DNA of 64,000 nucleotides from Dromiciops gliroides (GCF_019393635.1 NC_057862.1:98531645-98595644); one strand, 5' to 3'. Shown: positions 45,600-57,424, counted from the stretch's first letter. Made by a program: numbers and translations. Notes: a model not told the origin generated them from the letters alone.

Positions 45600-46215
45600 T
45601 CTTTAGTTTGGTACTGTGTCATAAGAGCTATGACACGGGGTAAACTAAGGATTTTCTGACAGGCAGGGTAAACTCTGAAGGCCTACCTCTTTATGGGTCA
45701 AAGACCCCACCAATGACTGAGAAAATTTTTCTTGTTAAAAAAAATTTGGCATAATTTGACCTAACAGTAATGGGATAGACAAAGTTTGGGGGTCTGGTCT
45801 GGCCAAGAGACAATGGGATAATTGAGAGAAGGAACCAAACTTGAGGCCCTTATTTTGAAGAATGATAATAGGAAATGAGAGACAAAGAGACAGAGACAGA
45901 CAGAGAAAAACTAAGCAAGAGGGACAGAGACAGACACAGAGATACACAGAAAGACAGAGATGGAGACAGAGCCAGGTGGTGTAATTCGGCTATCTCATTA
46001 CTTGATCCCAGAGAATAACAGATGATTATGTCTGCTGTAAGTGATTAGAAATTTACTAGCTCTTTGTGGTTGTTCACTGGTGGGTTTCTGTTTGCCTTCC
46101 AAGAGCTCTATTTGGAATTGTATTTTTCTTATTCTTTCAATAAAGTTTTCTTTCCTTGATATTTGAATCCTGTGTTCATAAGTGGGGAGCTGATCCCAGT
46201 ATGCTTGGGGTATGG
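45600..46215 (+). repeat. Possible LTR, plus sense
   Basis: A GTCAAAGACCCCACCAATGA segment, a GACAGAG-rich stretch, and near the right end TTCAATAAAGTTTTCTTTCC followed by a GTGTTC/GATCCCAG run, resembling an LTR R/U5. Clear TG...CA ends and TSD were not established. Confidence 0.4.
45871..45968 (+). repeat. GACAGA-rich low-complexity tract
   Basis: Imperfect repeats of GACAGAGA and GACACAGA. Confidence 0.9.
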
Positions 46216-46219
46216 TACA

Positions 46220-47680
46220 ATGCATTTATTTTCCCCAGTTCCTTAGGTGGGCATCATGAGCCAGACAAATAATCTTACAAAATGCCCTTGGATTCTTCTT
46301 GTCATAAGAGTCGCTGATACATATGCTAAACATAATGCTTATTCTTTGAACCATGAGAAATAAGCTAAGCTACTTTATGATATACAGGTAAAGGTCATTC
46401 ATTATGGTCATTCCATGAAGAAAAGTTTTAGTAGATACCTTGTAGACATCTTAAAAACCTTGTGCCTGGATCTGTAGCTGATGTGTATTCATAGCATGCA
46501 ACCTTGAACAGCTACTTACACTCTATTGCCCCTTGAAAACTCACCAACTTGGCATATCATTTGTTTTGTTTGTCACCGATTTTAGGTTGAAACCCAGCCA
46601 CCTACTTGCTCTGCCAGAATCTATTTCTTTGCACAATCACTCAGTGGAGTTTTAGAAATTTCTCATTATGAAGGGCTCACCACTTATCACAGGCACCTGC
46701 TACATTGATTTCACCTTCCCCATCTCACCTCATACTTGAAAGGCCATTCATCCAGAAGAGCATAATTACTGCTGATGTACTAGCCAACTCTGGAACCTGC
46801 AATGGTACTCAAACTCTATAACTCTTTGTAATTTCTACCAACTTCCTTAAAGACTATTACTACTTCATGATTTGAAATCCAGTCATTGATTGATTATTGT
46901 TTTAAGCTCACAGATTTATTATTTTGGGAAATTTGAATAAACTTGCTTTGAATTTTGAGGGGAAAGATTAATTTTCCTCCTCCATTCATTTAAACATTTT
47001 TTAAAAAAATTCTACTCTGTACCTTTACACATGCCTAGCCCCACCCAATTCCATACCTCACTAGGTAAAAGGAGTTGTTAGAGTAGGTGACATGTCTCCA
47101 GATGTTGGGGTTTCACATTACAAAAGGAGAGAAAGTCAAATGCAAAGAAAAGTAGTTTCTTTTCAGTGTCCATGAATTATTGGTACACATTGGAGTAGTG
47201 TAGCCAAGAGCTTCTACCACATGAGGACATGAAGGCTAATGGGTTTCCAAGGTTTTTTCTTGTTTCCAGAGTTCCTTTCTGTACTGAGACTGAGGCTATT
47301 CATCCCGACTTTCCGGGGGGGGGGTTGCAGGGATTTGAGGAGAGAGGATGCCACATCTCAATAGTCTTCTGTCTTATAATGGGACATGTCTATAGAGAGA
47401 ATGTATTTGAGAGGGAGTAAATGTAGAATCATATCTGGGTTTTAATCATGGTTCATGGACTAAGAGATGTATGAAGACATCTTTCAGCTTTATAAACTTT
47501 TAGCTCTATAAGCTTTATAGCCCTTCAAAGAATCACTGACCTATGGCTATGGTATTAATTTCCACCTGCATAGATCTTAACCCACACATGCCTTTTCATT
47601 CTGTGTACTATCTAAAACCTCCCATAAAACCTCCTAAAGAGGTTAAGAGGGAGTCTTCCACTACCATGAGAAACTATTCA
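46220..47680. other. Unclassified intergenic sequence
   Basis: No gene; no repeat family confidently recognised. A short G run (47316-47325) is present. Confidence 0.4.
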
Positions 47681-47689
47681 ATGTGTTGG

Positions 47690-49180
47690 AAATCTTCCTT
47701 TTTTTTAACATTTTTAAGGTGCTAGGACAATATGAATATTGTCATTTTGATATCCATCCCACACATTATATGGCCTACCCACCATCTTGTTAAATGAAAC
47801 ATTTCCTTAATGATATTTTTCATGCCACTGTTTGCACATATCATCATTGCATAATATCATACAGCCTACTCATAATTCCCATGGATCTTTCCATTGGACT
47901 TTGGGTCATATGCAATTTTGATTTTTAAGAGATGATAGTCTATGATTCACAGATATATAACTGATGGAATATTGATGATAAAAAGATGAGATTTTTTTCA
48001 GAGAGCATACTGGATTCATTGAAAGTGCTGCATAATTACCTAAATGTATCTGCTCTCCTCCAATTCAGCTTTAGACCCAACTTATTGAACTATAGTGCAT
48101 ATAAACAACATATATACTAATAAACTGAGTTTCCCATGCACTTCCATTTCATAATAGACCTTTTTCATCCACTTATTTTTTCCTGTGTGGATTGTTAGGC
48201 TGATCTCTTTTGAGTGGTCCTGGAACTCCTTGAAGATGCTCTGTAATATTCTGGGAATTGATATACTTGGAATAACCTCCAGAAGAAAAAAGAGTACCCA
48301 GAGGATAGCACCATCTTTACAGAATTCCTTTTCTATTGAGACTTTATGCAGAATATCCTCCTTAAAATTGGTGGATACCTTTGGCAACTATATGAGTCCC
48401 TGTTTTTTGCCTAACTAATAAGTCAAATACTTTTTTTATAATCCACAAACAATAAACAGTGGGATTTTATGTTCTCCATTTCTTGCCATCAATTGTGACT
48501 ACGAAGATAAATTTTCGTAGAAAATTGTGAAATCCTGGCTGCTCCCTTCTCACTTTTTAAAAATCAAGTGTGCACTTGATAAGTGCTTATACATTCTTGA
48601 CAAGACTTTATAGACATGAGAAAATAGGCATTTCAGTCAATAACTGCTGATATATTCCTAATCACCTTTTTTTTTGGTCATAATCTGTGATTTTTCCCCA
48701 TTCTTTTGGCATCTTCCCATAAGATGTGAGACATCTTAAAAATTGATCTCAGTGCTTTCAAAATTATATTGTTTCTATCACAGTTTACTTCTGTGTATAC
48801 TTTGTCTGGTCTTTTTTCAGTTTCATTCCCTTAAGTGCCATTTCTTCCTCCTCATGTAGCATACAGACTACTAAGATTCTGGAGTCCAAAAGTAATCATT
48901 TGATTGTCAATGTCAATGAGTATAGCTTGCTGCTGAAGAACTAAATAATACATTCCATTTTGTATTTCTATATTGTCCTCTTTTCAATTCCATCTAGACA
49001 TGCCCTTGGGACTTGGTTGGGGCTCATAGTGAGCTTTCTGCTGATTGATTTTCCTTTCCCCCTGTTTTTTGTAGTTTTGTTCATAGTCTTCTACTGTTCT
49101 CCTCTGTATTGTTCTTCAGATGATCTAATATTCTGAACCAGTGTTGCTCTGAACTGTGATGTCTCTCCTTCTGGCTAGGA
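47690..49180 (-). repeat. RTE-type LINE remnant (reverse transcriptase)
   Basis: In minus sense an 'FVDYKK' stretch near 48445, the RTE reverse-transcriptase motif, is followed much later by a WxGHI-type motif near 47770 (RWWVGHI) typical of the RTE C-terminal part. Many stops and frameshifts; no usable ORF. Extent is approximate. Confidence 0.55.
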
Positions 49181-49525
49181 GATCTCTTGTTTGTTTGCTG
49201 ATCTTATGGACCAACACACCCACTGGTAGTTAGGCTATTACCACTGATTTTATTCATACCCAGAGTTCTGGGTCATGCTGGGCATCTTTTCCTATACACA
49301 GACTATAAAGAGCTCAGTAACTTGTCATTCATGCTAGCCTCAGAGTCAGGAAAACCTGGGTACAAGACCAACCTCTGTCATATATATGTGTCTGTCTGTC
49401 TGTCTATCTATCCTCTGTCTATATGTGAACATGCTTATTATGTAGGCATAAAAATAATGTTTATGGGTGTGCATATATGTATGCATACACATGTATTGCA
49501 TATATACATACGCGTTACAAGCATG

Positions 49526-49763
49526 CTGTTGTTCAGTCATGTCCAACTTTTTGTGACACCATTTGGGGTTTTCTTGACAAAGATACTAGAGTGATTTGCC
49601 CTTACCTCCTCTGGCTTATGTTACAGATGAGGAAACTGATGCAGTAAAGGTTAAGTGACTTGCCCACAGTCAGACAGCTATTGTCTGAGGCTGGATTTGA
49701 ATTCAGGAAGATAAGTCTTCCTGACTCCAGGGCTGGTACTCTATTCACTGTGCTACCTCACAA
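49526..49763 (-). mobile_element. MAR1-type SINE
   Basis: GCTGTTGTTCAGTCATGTCC, TTTGGGGTTTTCTTGACAAA, CTTGCCCACAGTCAGACAGC and a head ending CACTGTGCTACCTCAC. Confidence 0.85.
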
Positions 49764-49784
49764 TGCTTTTGTATGAATGACAGG

Positions 49785-49875
49785 TTACTGAATTCTTCGT
49801 ATTCTATATATGAATATATAATACATATATGTATATTTATATGCATGTATATGTATATATGTACACATACATGGA
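49785..49875 (+). repeat. TA/TATATG low-complexity tract
   Basis: Runs of TATATATGAATATATAATAC and ATATATGTATATTTATATGC. Confidence 0.85.
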
Positions 49876-50110
49876 ATAAGCATTTATTAAACACACACTA
49901 TGTGACAGGCACTGTACTAAGTGTTTTATAAATATTATCTCATTTGATTCAACAATTCTGGGAGGTAGCTATTATTATTATTATTGACATTTTATAGTTG
50001 AGGAAACTAGGATAAAATGATTTCCCCAGTTAGTAAGTGTCTGAGGCTGAACTTGAACTTAGGTCTTCCTGACTCCAGGCTGAGTGTTTTACCCACTGTA
50101 CTTCTGCCAC
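49876..50110 (-). repeat. MIR SINE
   Basis: CATTTATTAAACACACACTA, TGTGACAGGCACTGTACTAA, TATTATCTCATTTGATTCAA, CAGTTAGTAAGTGTCTGAGG. Confidence 0.8.
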
Positions 50111-50283
50111 TATCATTGCAGAAATGAAAATGGACCGCGTAGGACTGAGTGGCATTTCAGACTTTTCTTTATTTCATGGGTTGGAATAGACAAAGTACTC
50201 ATTATCTAGTTGACAACCTGCTGGTGATGAGCCTCTTTGTACTTAGCTAAACTGGACCTTAGGTCTAACTTATTTCTTTTTTT

Positions 50284-50289
50284 CTTTTC

Positions 50290-50346
<57 letters not shown>

Positions 50347-50470
50347 TGGGGTTAAGTAACTTGCCCAGGGTCACACAGCTAGTAAGTGTCAAGTGTCTGA
50401 GGCCAGATTTGAACTCAGGTCCTTCTGACTCCAGAGCCGGTGCTTTATCCACTGTGCCACCTAGCTGCCC
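50284..50470 (-). mobile_element. WSINE1 with (GT)n tail and TSD
   Basis: TSD CTAACTTATTTCTTTTTTT / CTAACTTACTTCTTTTTTT (50265-50283, 50471-50489). In place of a plain A tail it has a 52-bp (GT)n block (50292-50343), AC repeats in SINE sense. Confidence 0.93.
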
Positions 50471-51216
50471 CTAACTTACTTCTTTTTTTAAAAAGTAATA
50501 TTTATTTTTCCCCAATTACATGTAAAACCAATTTTTAATGTTTTTTTAAAATTGAATTCCAAATTCTCTCTCTTCCTCTATTCCCTTCCCTCCTCATTGA
50601 GAAGGCAAGCAATTTGATATAGGTTATACATGTGCAGTCATTCAAAATATATTTCCATGTTAGTCATATTGTGAAAGAAAATACACACAAAAGCCCAAGA
50701 AAAAAAATTTTAAAGTATGCTTTGATATGCATTCAGATTCTATCAGTTTTTTCTCTGGGGATGGATAGAATTTTTCATCATAGGTCCTTCAGAATTGTCT
50801 TGGATCATTGTATTGCTGAGAATAGCTAAGTCATTCACATTTGATCATCATACAATGTTACTGTTATTACATACAATGTTATTTTGGTTCATCTCATTTC
50901 ACTTTGAACCAGTTCATGTAAGTCCAGGTTTTTCTAAGATAATCCTGCTCATCATTTCTTATAGCTTGTTTAGTCATTCCCTAGTTGATAGACAGCCCCT
51001 CAATGAATAATTCTTTGATGATTATATACACATACACACACATATAAAATTGTGCATATGAAAACCTTTTCCTTTTTGTCCTTTTATCTCTTTGGAATAC
51101 AGTAGTGATATTCCTTGGTCAAAGGATATGCATGGTTTTATAGCCCTTTGGGCATAGTTTCCAGCTGCTCTAAGAATGGTTGAATCATTATAGAACTTCA
51201 TCAATAGTGCATTAGT

Positions 51217-51363
51217 AGGGGCAGCTAGGTGGCGCAGTGGATAGAGTACTGGCCTTGGAGTCGGGAGTACCTGAGTTCAAATCCAGCCTCAGACACTTAA
51301 CACTTACTAGCTGTGTGACCCTGGGCAAGTCACTTAACCCCAATTGCCTCACTAAAAAAAAAA
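51217..51363 (+). mobile_element. WSINE1 with perfect TSD, nested in HAL1
   Basis: TSD AATAGTGCATTAGT at 51203-51216 and 51364-51377, identical. It splits the HAL1 3' region and is antisense to it. Confidence 0.96.
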
Positions 51364-51735
51364 AATAGTGCATTAGTGTCTCAATTTTCCTACATCACTG
51401 CCAACATTTGTCATTTCTCTTTCTGTCATATTATCCAATCTGATAGGTGTGGAGTGGTACCTCAATGTTGTTTTAATTTGCATTTCTCTAATCAATAGTG
51501 ATTGATTTAGAGCATTTTTTCATATGATTATAGATAGCTTTGATTACTTGATATGAAAAGTGCCTGTTCATGTCCTTTGACCAATATCAATTGAGGAGTG
51601 GCTTTTAAGTTGACAAATTTGACTCAGCTCTCTATATTTGAGATATGAAGCTTTTATCAGAGAAACTTGCTATAATTTTCCTCCCACAGTTATCATTACT
51701 CTGTATTTCCCTCCATCCTATTCCTCCCCCTGTTT

Positions 51736-51737
<2 letters not shown>

Positions 51738-51766
<29 letters not shown>
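51738..51766 (+). repeat. (CT)n microsatellite
   Basis: About 14 CT units inside the HAL1 spacer (GA-rich in its sense). Confidence 0.95.
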
Positions 51767-51769
<3 letters not shown>

Positions 51770-52390
51770 CATTCACCCTGCTCATTCTCAAAAATGTTTT
51801 TCTTCTTACTTTTACCTCCCCCAATCCACCCTCTTATCATCAACCAACACTTTCCACTCTTCTTATCCCCTTCCCATCCTACTTTTCTGTATGTTAAGAT
51901 AGATTTCTATACCCAACTGAGTGTGTGTATTATTCTCTCTCTGAGCCAATTCTGATAAGAATAAGATTTATGAGCTCCCCCCAGCTCCTCCATCTTCCCC
52001 ATTACTTTAAAAGCTCTTTCATGCCTCTTTTATGTGAGATAATTTACCCCTTCTGTCTCTCCCTTTTCCCTTCTCCTAGTGCATTCCTCTTCATCTCTTA
52101 ATATCTTAGATAATGATTCCACCATTTTCAATTCAAACCCATGTCCTCTCTCTCTCTATATATACTCTATCTAACTGACCTTATAATGAGAAAGTTTTTA
52201 GGAGTTATAAGTATCATTTTCTCATGTTGAATTATAAATAGTTTAACCTTATTGAATCCCTTATGATTTCTCTTTCCTGTTTACCTTTTTATGTTTCTCT
52301 TGTGTCTTGTATTTGAAAGCCAAAATTTCTATTCATCTCTGGCCTTTTCATCAGGAATGCTTGAAAGTTCTCTATTTCATTGAATATCCA

Positions 52391-52427
52391 TTCCCACTCC
52401 CACTCCCACCCCCACCCCCACCCCCCA
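52391..52427 (+). repeat. (CCCACT/CCCAC)n short array
   Basis: Hexamers CCCACT pass into CCCCCA units, just 3' of ORF1 in HAL1 sense. Confidence 0.9.
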
Positions 52428-52429
52428 GA

Positions 52430-53350
52430 AGATCACAGTTTTGCTGGGTAGGTGATTCTTGATTGTAATCCTAGCTCTTTTGCCTTCTGGAGCATCATAT
52501 TCCAACTCTCTGATACTTTATTGTAGAAACTGCTAAGTTTTGTGTTATCCTGACTGTGGTTCCATGGCAATTGAATTATTTTTTGTTTGTTTTTGGCTGC
52601 TTGCAATATTTTCTCCTTGATCTTGGAGCTCTAGACTTTGGCTGTAATATTCCTGGGAGTTTTCATTTTAGGATCTCTTTAAGGAGGTGATCGGTAGATT
52701 CTTTCAATTTCTATTTTACCCTCTGGTTCTAGAATATCAGGACAGTTTTCCTTGATTATATCTTGAAAGATAATGTCTAAGTTCTTTTTTTGATCATGGC
52801 TTTCAAGTAGTCCAATAATTCTTAAATTATTTCTCCTGGATCTATTTTCCAGGTCAATTATTTTTCCAATGAGATATTTCACAATTTCTTCTACTTTTTA
52901 TTCTTTTGATTTGATTTTATTATTTCTTTGTGTCTCATAAAGTCATTAGCTTCCACTTGGCTCAATTCTAATTTTTAAAGAATTTTCTTCAGTGAGCTTT
53001 TGTACCACTTTTCCCATTTGGCCAGTTATGCTTTTTAAGGAGCTCTTTTCTTCAGTGGATTTTTGTGCCTCTTTTACCATTTGGCCTATTCTGTTTTTAA
53101 GGTGTTATTTTCTTCAGTATTTCTTTGTGCCTCCTTTACCAAGCTATTGACTTTTTCCCCATGATTTTCTTTCATCACTCTAATTTCTCTTCCCAATTTT
53201 CCCTCTACCTCTCTTACTTGATTTTAAAAATACTTTTTTGAGATCTTTCATGGCCTGAGATCAATTCATTTTCTTGTGGAAGTTTTGACTTTGCCTTCTT
53301 TTTAGTTTATGTTTTGATCTTCCCTGTCACCATAGTAACTTTCTATAGTC
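52430..53350 (-). pseudogene. L1/HAL1 ORF1 remnant
   Basis: The frame at 52679-52882 reads DLENRSRRNNLRIIG, the signature of the L1 ORF1 RNA-binding (RRM) domain, and ERIYRSPP at its end. Upstream, with stops, is a coiled-coil-like part (KLELSQVEANDF, HKEIIKSNQKNKK) and three related units of about 63 bp. L1 ORF1p is a trimeric RNA chaperone that packages LINE RNA. This copy is dead: stops occur in the coiled coil and before the C-terminal domain. Confidence 0.75.
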
Positions 53351-53394
53351 AGGATCTTTTTCTACTCTTTGCTCATTTTTCTAGTCTATTTCTT

Positions 53395-53568
53395 TTCTTG
53401 TTTTGTTTTTGTGAGGAAATTGGGGTTAAGTGACTTGTCCAGCGTCACACAGCTAGTAAGTGTTAAGTGTATGAGGCTGGATTTGAACTCAGGTCCTCCT
53501 GACTACAGGGCTGGTGCTCTATCCACTGTGCCACCTAGCTGCTCCCCACTGTGCCACCTAGCTGCCCC
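53395..53568 (-). mobile_element. WSINE1 with duplicated head, nested in HAL1
   Basis: TSD TCTAGTCTATTTCTT at 53380-53394 and 53569-53583, identical. The 5' end (plus-strand right end) carries an extra copy of CCACTGTGCCACCTAGCTGC. Confidence 0.95.
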
Positions 53569-54339
53569 TCTAGTCTATTTCTTGATTTTTAACTCTATGC
53601 TAACATGGGGCTCTGCTTTAGTGGAAGGGGCACTTTCCTAAGCTTCATGGTTTTTGTGCAGCTGTTTTCAGAGATAATTCTGGGGACCTGTAAGTTTTTA
53701 ATTTTTCCAGGGAGAGGTGTGTTTACTACTCTTCTGGCCTGTGCTTTGGTCTGTGAGTGACCACAAGCACTCTTTTCCACCCCGGAACTGTGACCAGGTC
53801 TCCACTCCCCTGCAGCTGCAACCTCTGGTGTACTAGTGCTATTCATTGATGCAGGACTGAGACCCAGGACTGGGATCCAGATCCAATTGTGGGCAATGCA
53901 ACAGATTCTTGCCCCTGTTGCCGGAAAAGGATCCCATGTAATCTCCTTCTTGCTAGTTATCTGACCCCCTTACTGTATATGGGCAGAGATGTCTGGAAAC
54001 TGTCACTGTCACCCCTGATTCAGTCACCCCTAAGTTCTACTCCTGGTTTACTGGGACAGGGCCTACACTGGACTATGCTCCACTCTCACCCTGGTGCAAC
54101 AGATTTTCCCTGTTGACATTTCAAGTTATCTTGGGCTGAAAATTTTTTTTTCACCCTGTCCTTTTGTGGGTTCTGCCACTCCAGAATTTGTTTTAGGCAT
54201 TATTTAAAGTTGTTTGGAGGGATTTGGGGGAGGTCTTATCCAAGTCCCTGTTTTTTTCTCCACCATCTTGGCTTCACCCTCTTCTAGTCCAACCTATTTC
54301 GATGGTCATACTAGAAGGTTTTCTTTTCCTCCCTTTCAC

Positions 54340-54838
54340 TGGCATTCTATTTTTTTTAAATAATTTTTTTCAGTGAACAAAAAATGATTTTTCCACTGGA
54401 AAAATGGAAAAAAAAAAACCACCCTTGTTAACAAAGATGTATAGTCTAGCAAGACAAATTCTCACATTGTCCATGTCTAAAAAATATATGTCTCATCCTG
54501 CATGCAGAGGCTTTCTTCCAGGGAGTGGGTAGCCTGCCTCATCATTGGTCTTCTGGAATCATGTTTGGCCATTGCATTGATGAGAGTTCTTAAGCCTTTC
54601 AAAGTTGTTCATTTGTATAGTGTTGTTATTGCATAAATTGTTCTCCTTTTCCTGCTCACTTTACTCATTCTGAATCAGTTCAGATAAGTCTTCCCAGATT
54701 TCACCATTTTTTATGACATGATAGTATTCCATTGTATACACATACCATAATTTGTTCAGCCATTCCCCAATTCATTTGATACTTCTTCAGTTTCTAGCAG
54801 TATACCTACCAGAGATTGCTCTCTGCTGGCCTCACTTT
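54340..54838 (-). repeat. L1 3' end, second family
   Basis: Antisense L1 3' text: ATAGTATTCCATTGTATACA, ATTTGTTCAGCCATTCCCCA, CATTCTGAATCAGTTCAGAT, with an A-rich 3' tail represented by the T-rich patch at 54350-54370. Different subfamily from the HAL1 alongside. Confidence 0.7.
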
Positions 54839-54990
54839 TTGTGTGTGTGTGGGGGGGGGGGCAATGGGGGTTAAGTGACTTGCCCAGGGTAAGTAAGGTA
54901 GTAAATGTCAAGTGTCTGAGGCCGGATTTGAACTCAGGTACTCCTAAATCCATGGCCCATGCTTTATCCACTGTGCCACCTAGCTGCCCT
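54839..54990 (-). mobile_element. WSINE1 with internal lesion
   Basis: G-rich start (54850-54860) and a damaged core (CCCAGGGTAAGTAAGGTAGT instead of the normal CACACAGCTAG segment). Confidence 0.88.
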
Positions 54991-55001
54991 GTGGCTTTAC
55001 T

Positions 55002-55083
55002 TTTATTTATTTATTTATTTATTTATTCATTCATTCATTCATTCATTCATTTATTTGTTGGTTTATTTATTTATTTATTTTTT
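55002..55083 (+). repeat. (TTTA)n/(TTCA)n tract
   Basis: Tetramers ATTT pass into ATTC and back; it adjoins the next SINE's T-rich side and probably grew from its A tail. Confidence 0.93.
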
Positions 55084-55219
55084 GGCTGGGCAATTGGGGT
55101 TAAGTGACTTGCCCAGGATCACACAGCTAGTAAGTGTTAAGTGTCTGAGGCCAGATTTGAACTCAGGTCCTCCTGAATCCAGGGCTGGTGCTCTATCCAC
55201 TGTGCCACCTAGCTGCCCC
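55084..55219 (-). mobile_element. WSINE1
   Basis: Near-consensus body. TGTGGCTTTACTTTT to the left of the tetramer tract and TGTGGCCTCACTTTT at 55224 look like the TSD. Confidence 0.92.
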
Positions 55220-55239
55220 TCTTGTGGCCTCACTTTTGA

Positions 55240-56740
55240 GAGCCCTATGATCATAATAGCTTTTGAGAACCCTGTCTTTTAGAACTTCATCAGAATACTT
55301 TTGAGAAGGGTTTTGAGACTATATAAGAAAATATTTCTATCCTATCAAGCAACAGTTTACATAAAGGCAAGTTAAGCTCAAACTTAAATGAAAAAACTAC
55401 TTTGCCACTCCTTTCCTTTCTTCATTTCACAGTCCAAGATTCAAAGTACAGAAAATTATGTCATTTTTTACAGTATTTGTTGCTGTTGCTTTTCATCTTG
55501 GGCATGCTAATTAAGATTTTCAGAGAACAGATGCATTTATGTTTCATAACTACAGAAACTATCATTGAGCCAAGCTAATTTCACTCTGGAATCCTGAGGC
55601 ATTCCTTTATCTTATGTTGTCTGCCTTTTGTATTTGCTGATTAAAATAGGATTGTTTAATAAAAAGTTAAAATCTTATTAACAGATAAAATGATGCTATA
55701 TTTTTAAGAACACAGGGTGGTGTGTGGCTGGCAATTTCCCTTGGGAATTATGATATTTTAAAAATTCCAACACATTTTTGGGCACCCTTTCAAAAAAATA
55801 TTCACCATAGCAGGACAAAAATCATCAAATTCTTGAAGAATTTGGAAGTGGGGCCCTTCACTTAGACCAAAGGGAAATCGGGCTATTGTAATTATTTTCT
55901 CCATTCTCACTTCTCTGTCAAGTGAAAGTAAAATACTCTTACAAGAGTCAGTAAGAAGAAGAAAAGCCCATGATAAATTACTCTGATATACAGGACTTAG
56001 TCAAACAGGAAGCCAGTGTCATCGAATTCAGCTTTACCAACACAATGCACCTTTCAGAGTCATATTTGACATTGTTGAATATTAAGATTGTTTGGATACA
56101 ATTATGGGTATTGTTGGATACTACTCTGGCATGGTGGAGAATAACAAAATACCCATGCTGTCATTGTCTCAAGGTTAAAATTGGACTATGCCAGTTATGG
56201 CTTGTGGGTGACTAGATACCAAGAAAAGGTCAAATATATTATGCCATTGATTTTGAAAACCTACTTGATAAGTAAAGTCATTTTTAATCGACATGACATT
56301 TTACCAATAATTGATGTGTGTGGGTGGGTATGTGTGTGTGTAATCTAAATATCTAGAAACCTAAGATGAGGACCCAGGAGAAAGCTAGGTAGGTCCTATG
56401 GATAGAGGGAGTCCGATTTTGTTAAAAGACTATTCTGTCTGTAAAGGACACAATCCTACACAATCATGCAAGTCTCTAAAGATCATTGAAAAAACTTAGC
56501 CCTGAAATGTCAAGACCATTGATCAGTCTTACTGGACATAACTCCATTTGAGGTTGATTTGTAGAAGACATTCATAAGTGGACACATGAATAGATATCTA
56601 GGCAAAGAATTCCATCAAGATATCTGAGCCTCAAGGTCGTAAATCAGCTTTCTTGATTGACCCAGGTGGAATAGTCCACACATATCTAGGATGATGATTA
56701 ACAAAATATACTACGTAGGCTACGCATCTAAGTTCAGAGG
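55240..56740. other. Unique AT-rich intergenic stretch
   Basis: No gene or clear repeat. An 81-codon plus frame at 55970 has no recognisable domain. Confidence 0.45.
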
Positions 56741-56743
56741 CTC

Positions 56744-56950
56744 TTAAAATTTGTTGTCTTACAGACCCCCTTGGCAATCTGCTGAAGCCTCTGGACCCCT
56801 TCTCAGAATCATGTTTTTAAATTATTAAAGTAAAAACTAAATTTCAATTACAGGTTAGAGAAAATGAAGATGTATTTTTTCCCCAACCAAGTTCACAGAC
56901 TCCCCTGAAATATAGGGATCAATAAACCCCTAGGTTAAGAATTCCAGATT
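56744..56950. repeat. Non-autonomous hAT-type element (MITE)
   Basis: Left end CAGAGGCTCTTAAAATTTGT and right end TAGGTTAAGAATTCCAG are imperfect terminal inverted repeats. Between them is GACCCCTTCTCAGAATCATG, a segment widespread in therian genomes. Confidence 0.6.
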
Positions 56951-56959
56951 TAGAATGTT

Positions 56960-57420
56960 CTTTTGAATAAGCTGAAAGGAGACAAGATTAAGGGTAGGAT
57001 TCACATAGAAAAATGAATAATTCACTTTGTTAAAATTGTGTGTTTAGGAAAGCTATGATATATATGCAGGTAAATACTGGAGCTTGCTCAAATCAGCTTG
57101 TGAGAACTGATTGTTAAATTTTCATTTATTTTGGAAAATAAAATTCTATTCAATGAATGCTAAAAAATTTTTTTTCAGCATGAGCATCTATACCTTGGAA
57201 ATTGTCAGACACTACAAATTAGTGTTTGACTATTTTATTGATTATCTAGATTAAAGAAAGTTTTAATAATGAAATTAAACTTAGAAGTGTGTTGTCTAGA
57301 CTTTTTTTTGAAATGCAGTCCTTAAACACTTTCCAGCCTATCCCCACATATATGCCAAAAATCTTCATTTTACCTAGTCCCAGTGACTGTAAATTTTTTA
57401 AAAAAATCTTCTACTGTAAT
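56960..57420. other. Unique AT-rich stretch
   Basis: Nothing recognised. Confidence 0.45.
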
Positions 57421-57424
57421 ATTT

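Larger units (their letters stand above)
50490..54284 (-). mobile_element. HAL1-like LINE (L1 5' UTR, ORF1 and 3' end, no RT)
   Basis: In minus sense it starts GAAGCCAAGATGGTGGAG (about 54277), the L1-type 5' end. It then carries a 5' UTR of about 0.7 kb, a broken ORF1, a purine-rich spacer, a short stretch resembling the L1 ORF2 C-terminal/3' region (51420-51640) and a 3' UTR ending ACATGTAATTGGGGAAAAAT. The reverse-transcriptase part of ORF2 is absent. Probable diverged target duplication TAGTCCAACCTATTTC / TAGGTCTAACTTATTTC (54285-54300, 50260-50276). Two WSINE1 copies inserted later. Such half-L1 elements are known from mammals including opossum; an internally deleted L1 is the alternative. 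Confidence 0.75.

Noticed and set aside
48082-48387. 101-codon minus ORF
   Set aside because: Lies inside the RTE remnant; other RTE landmarks are in different frames.
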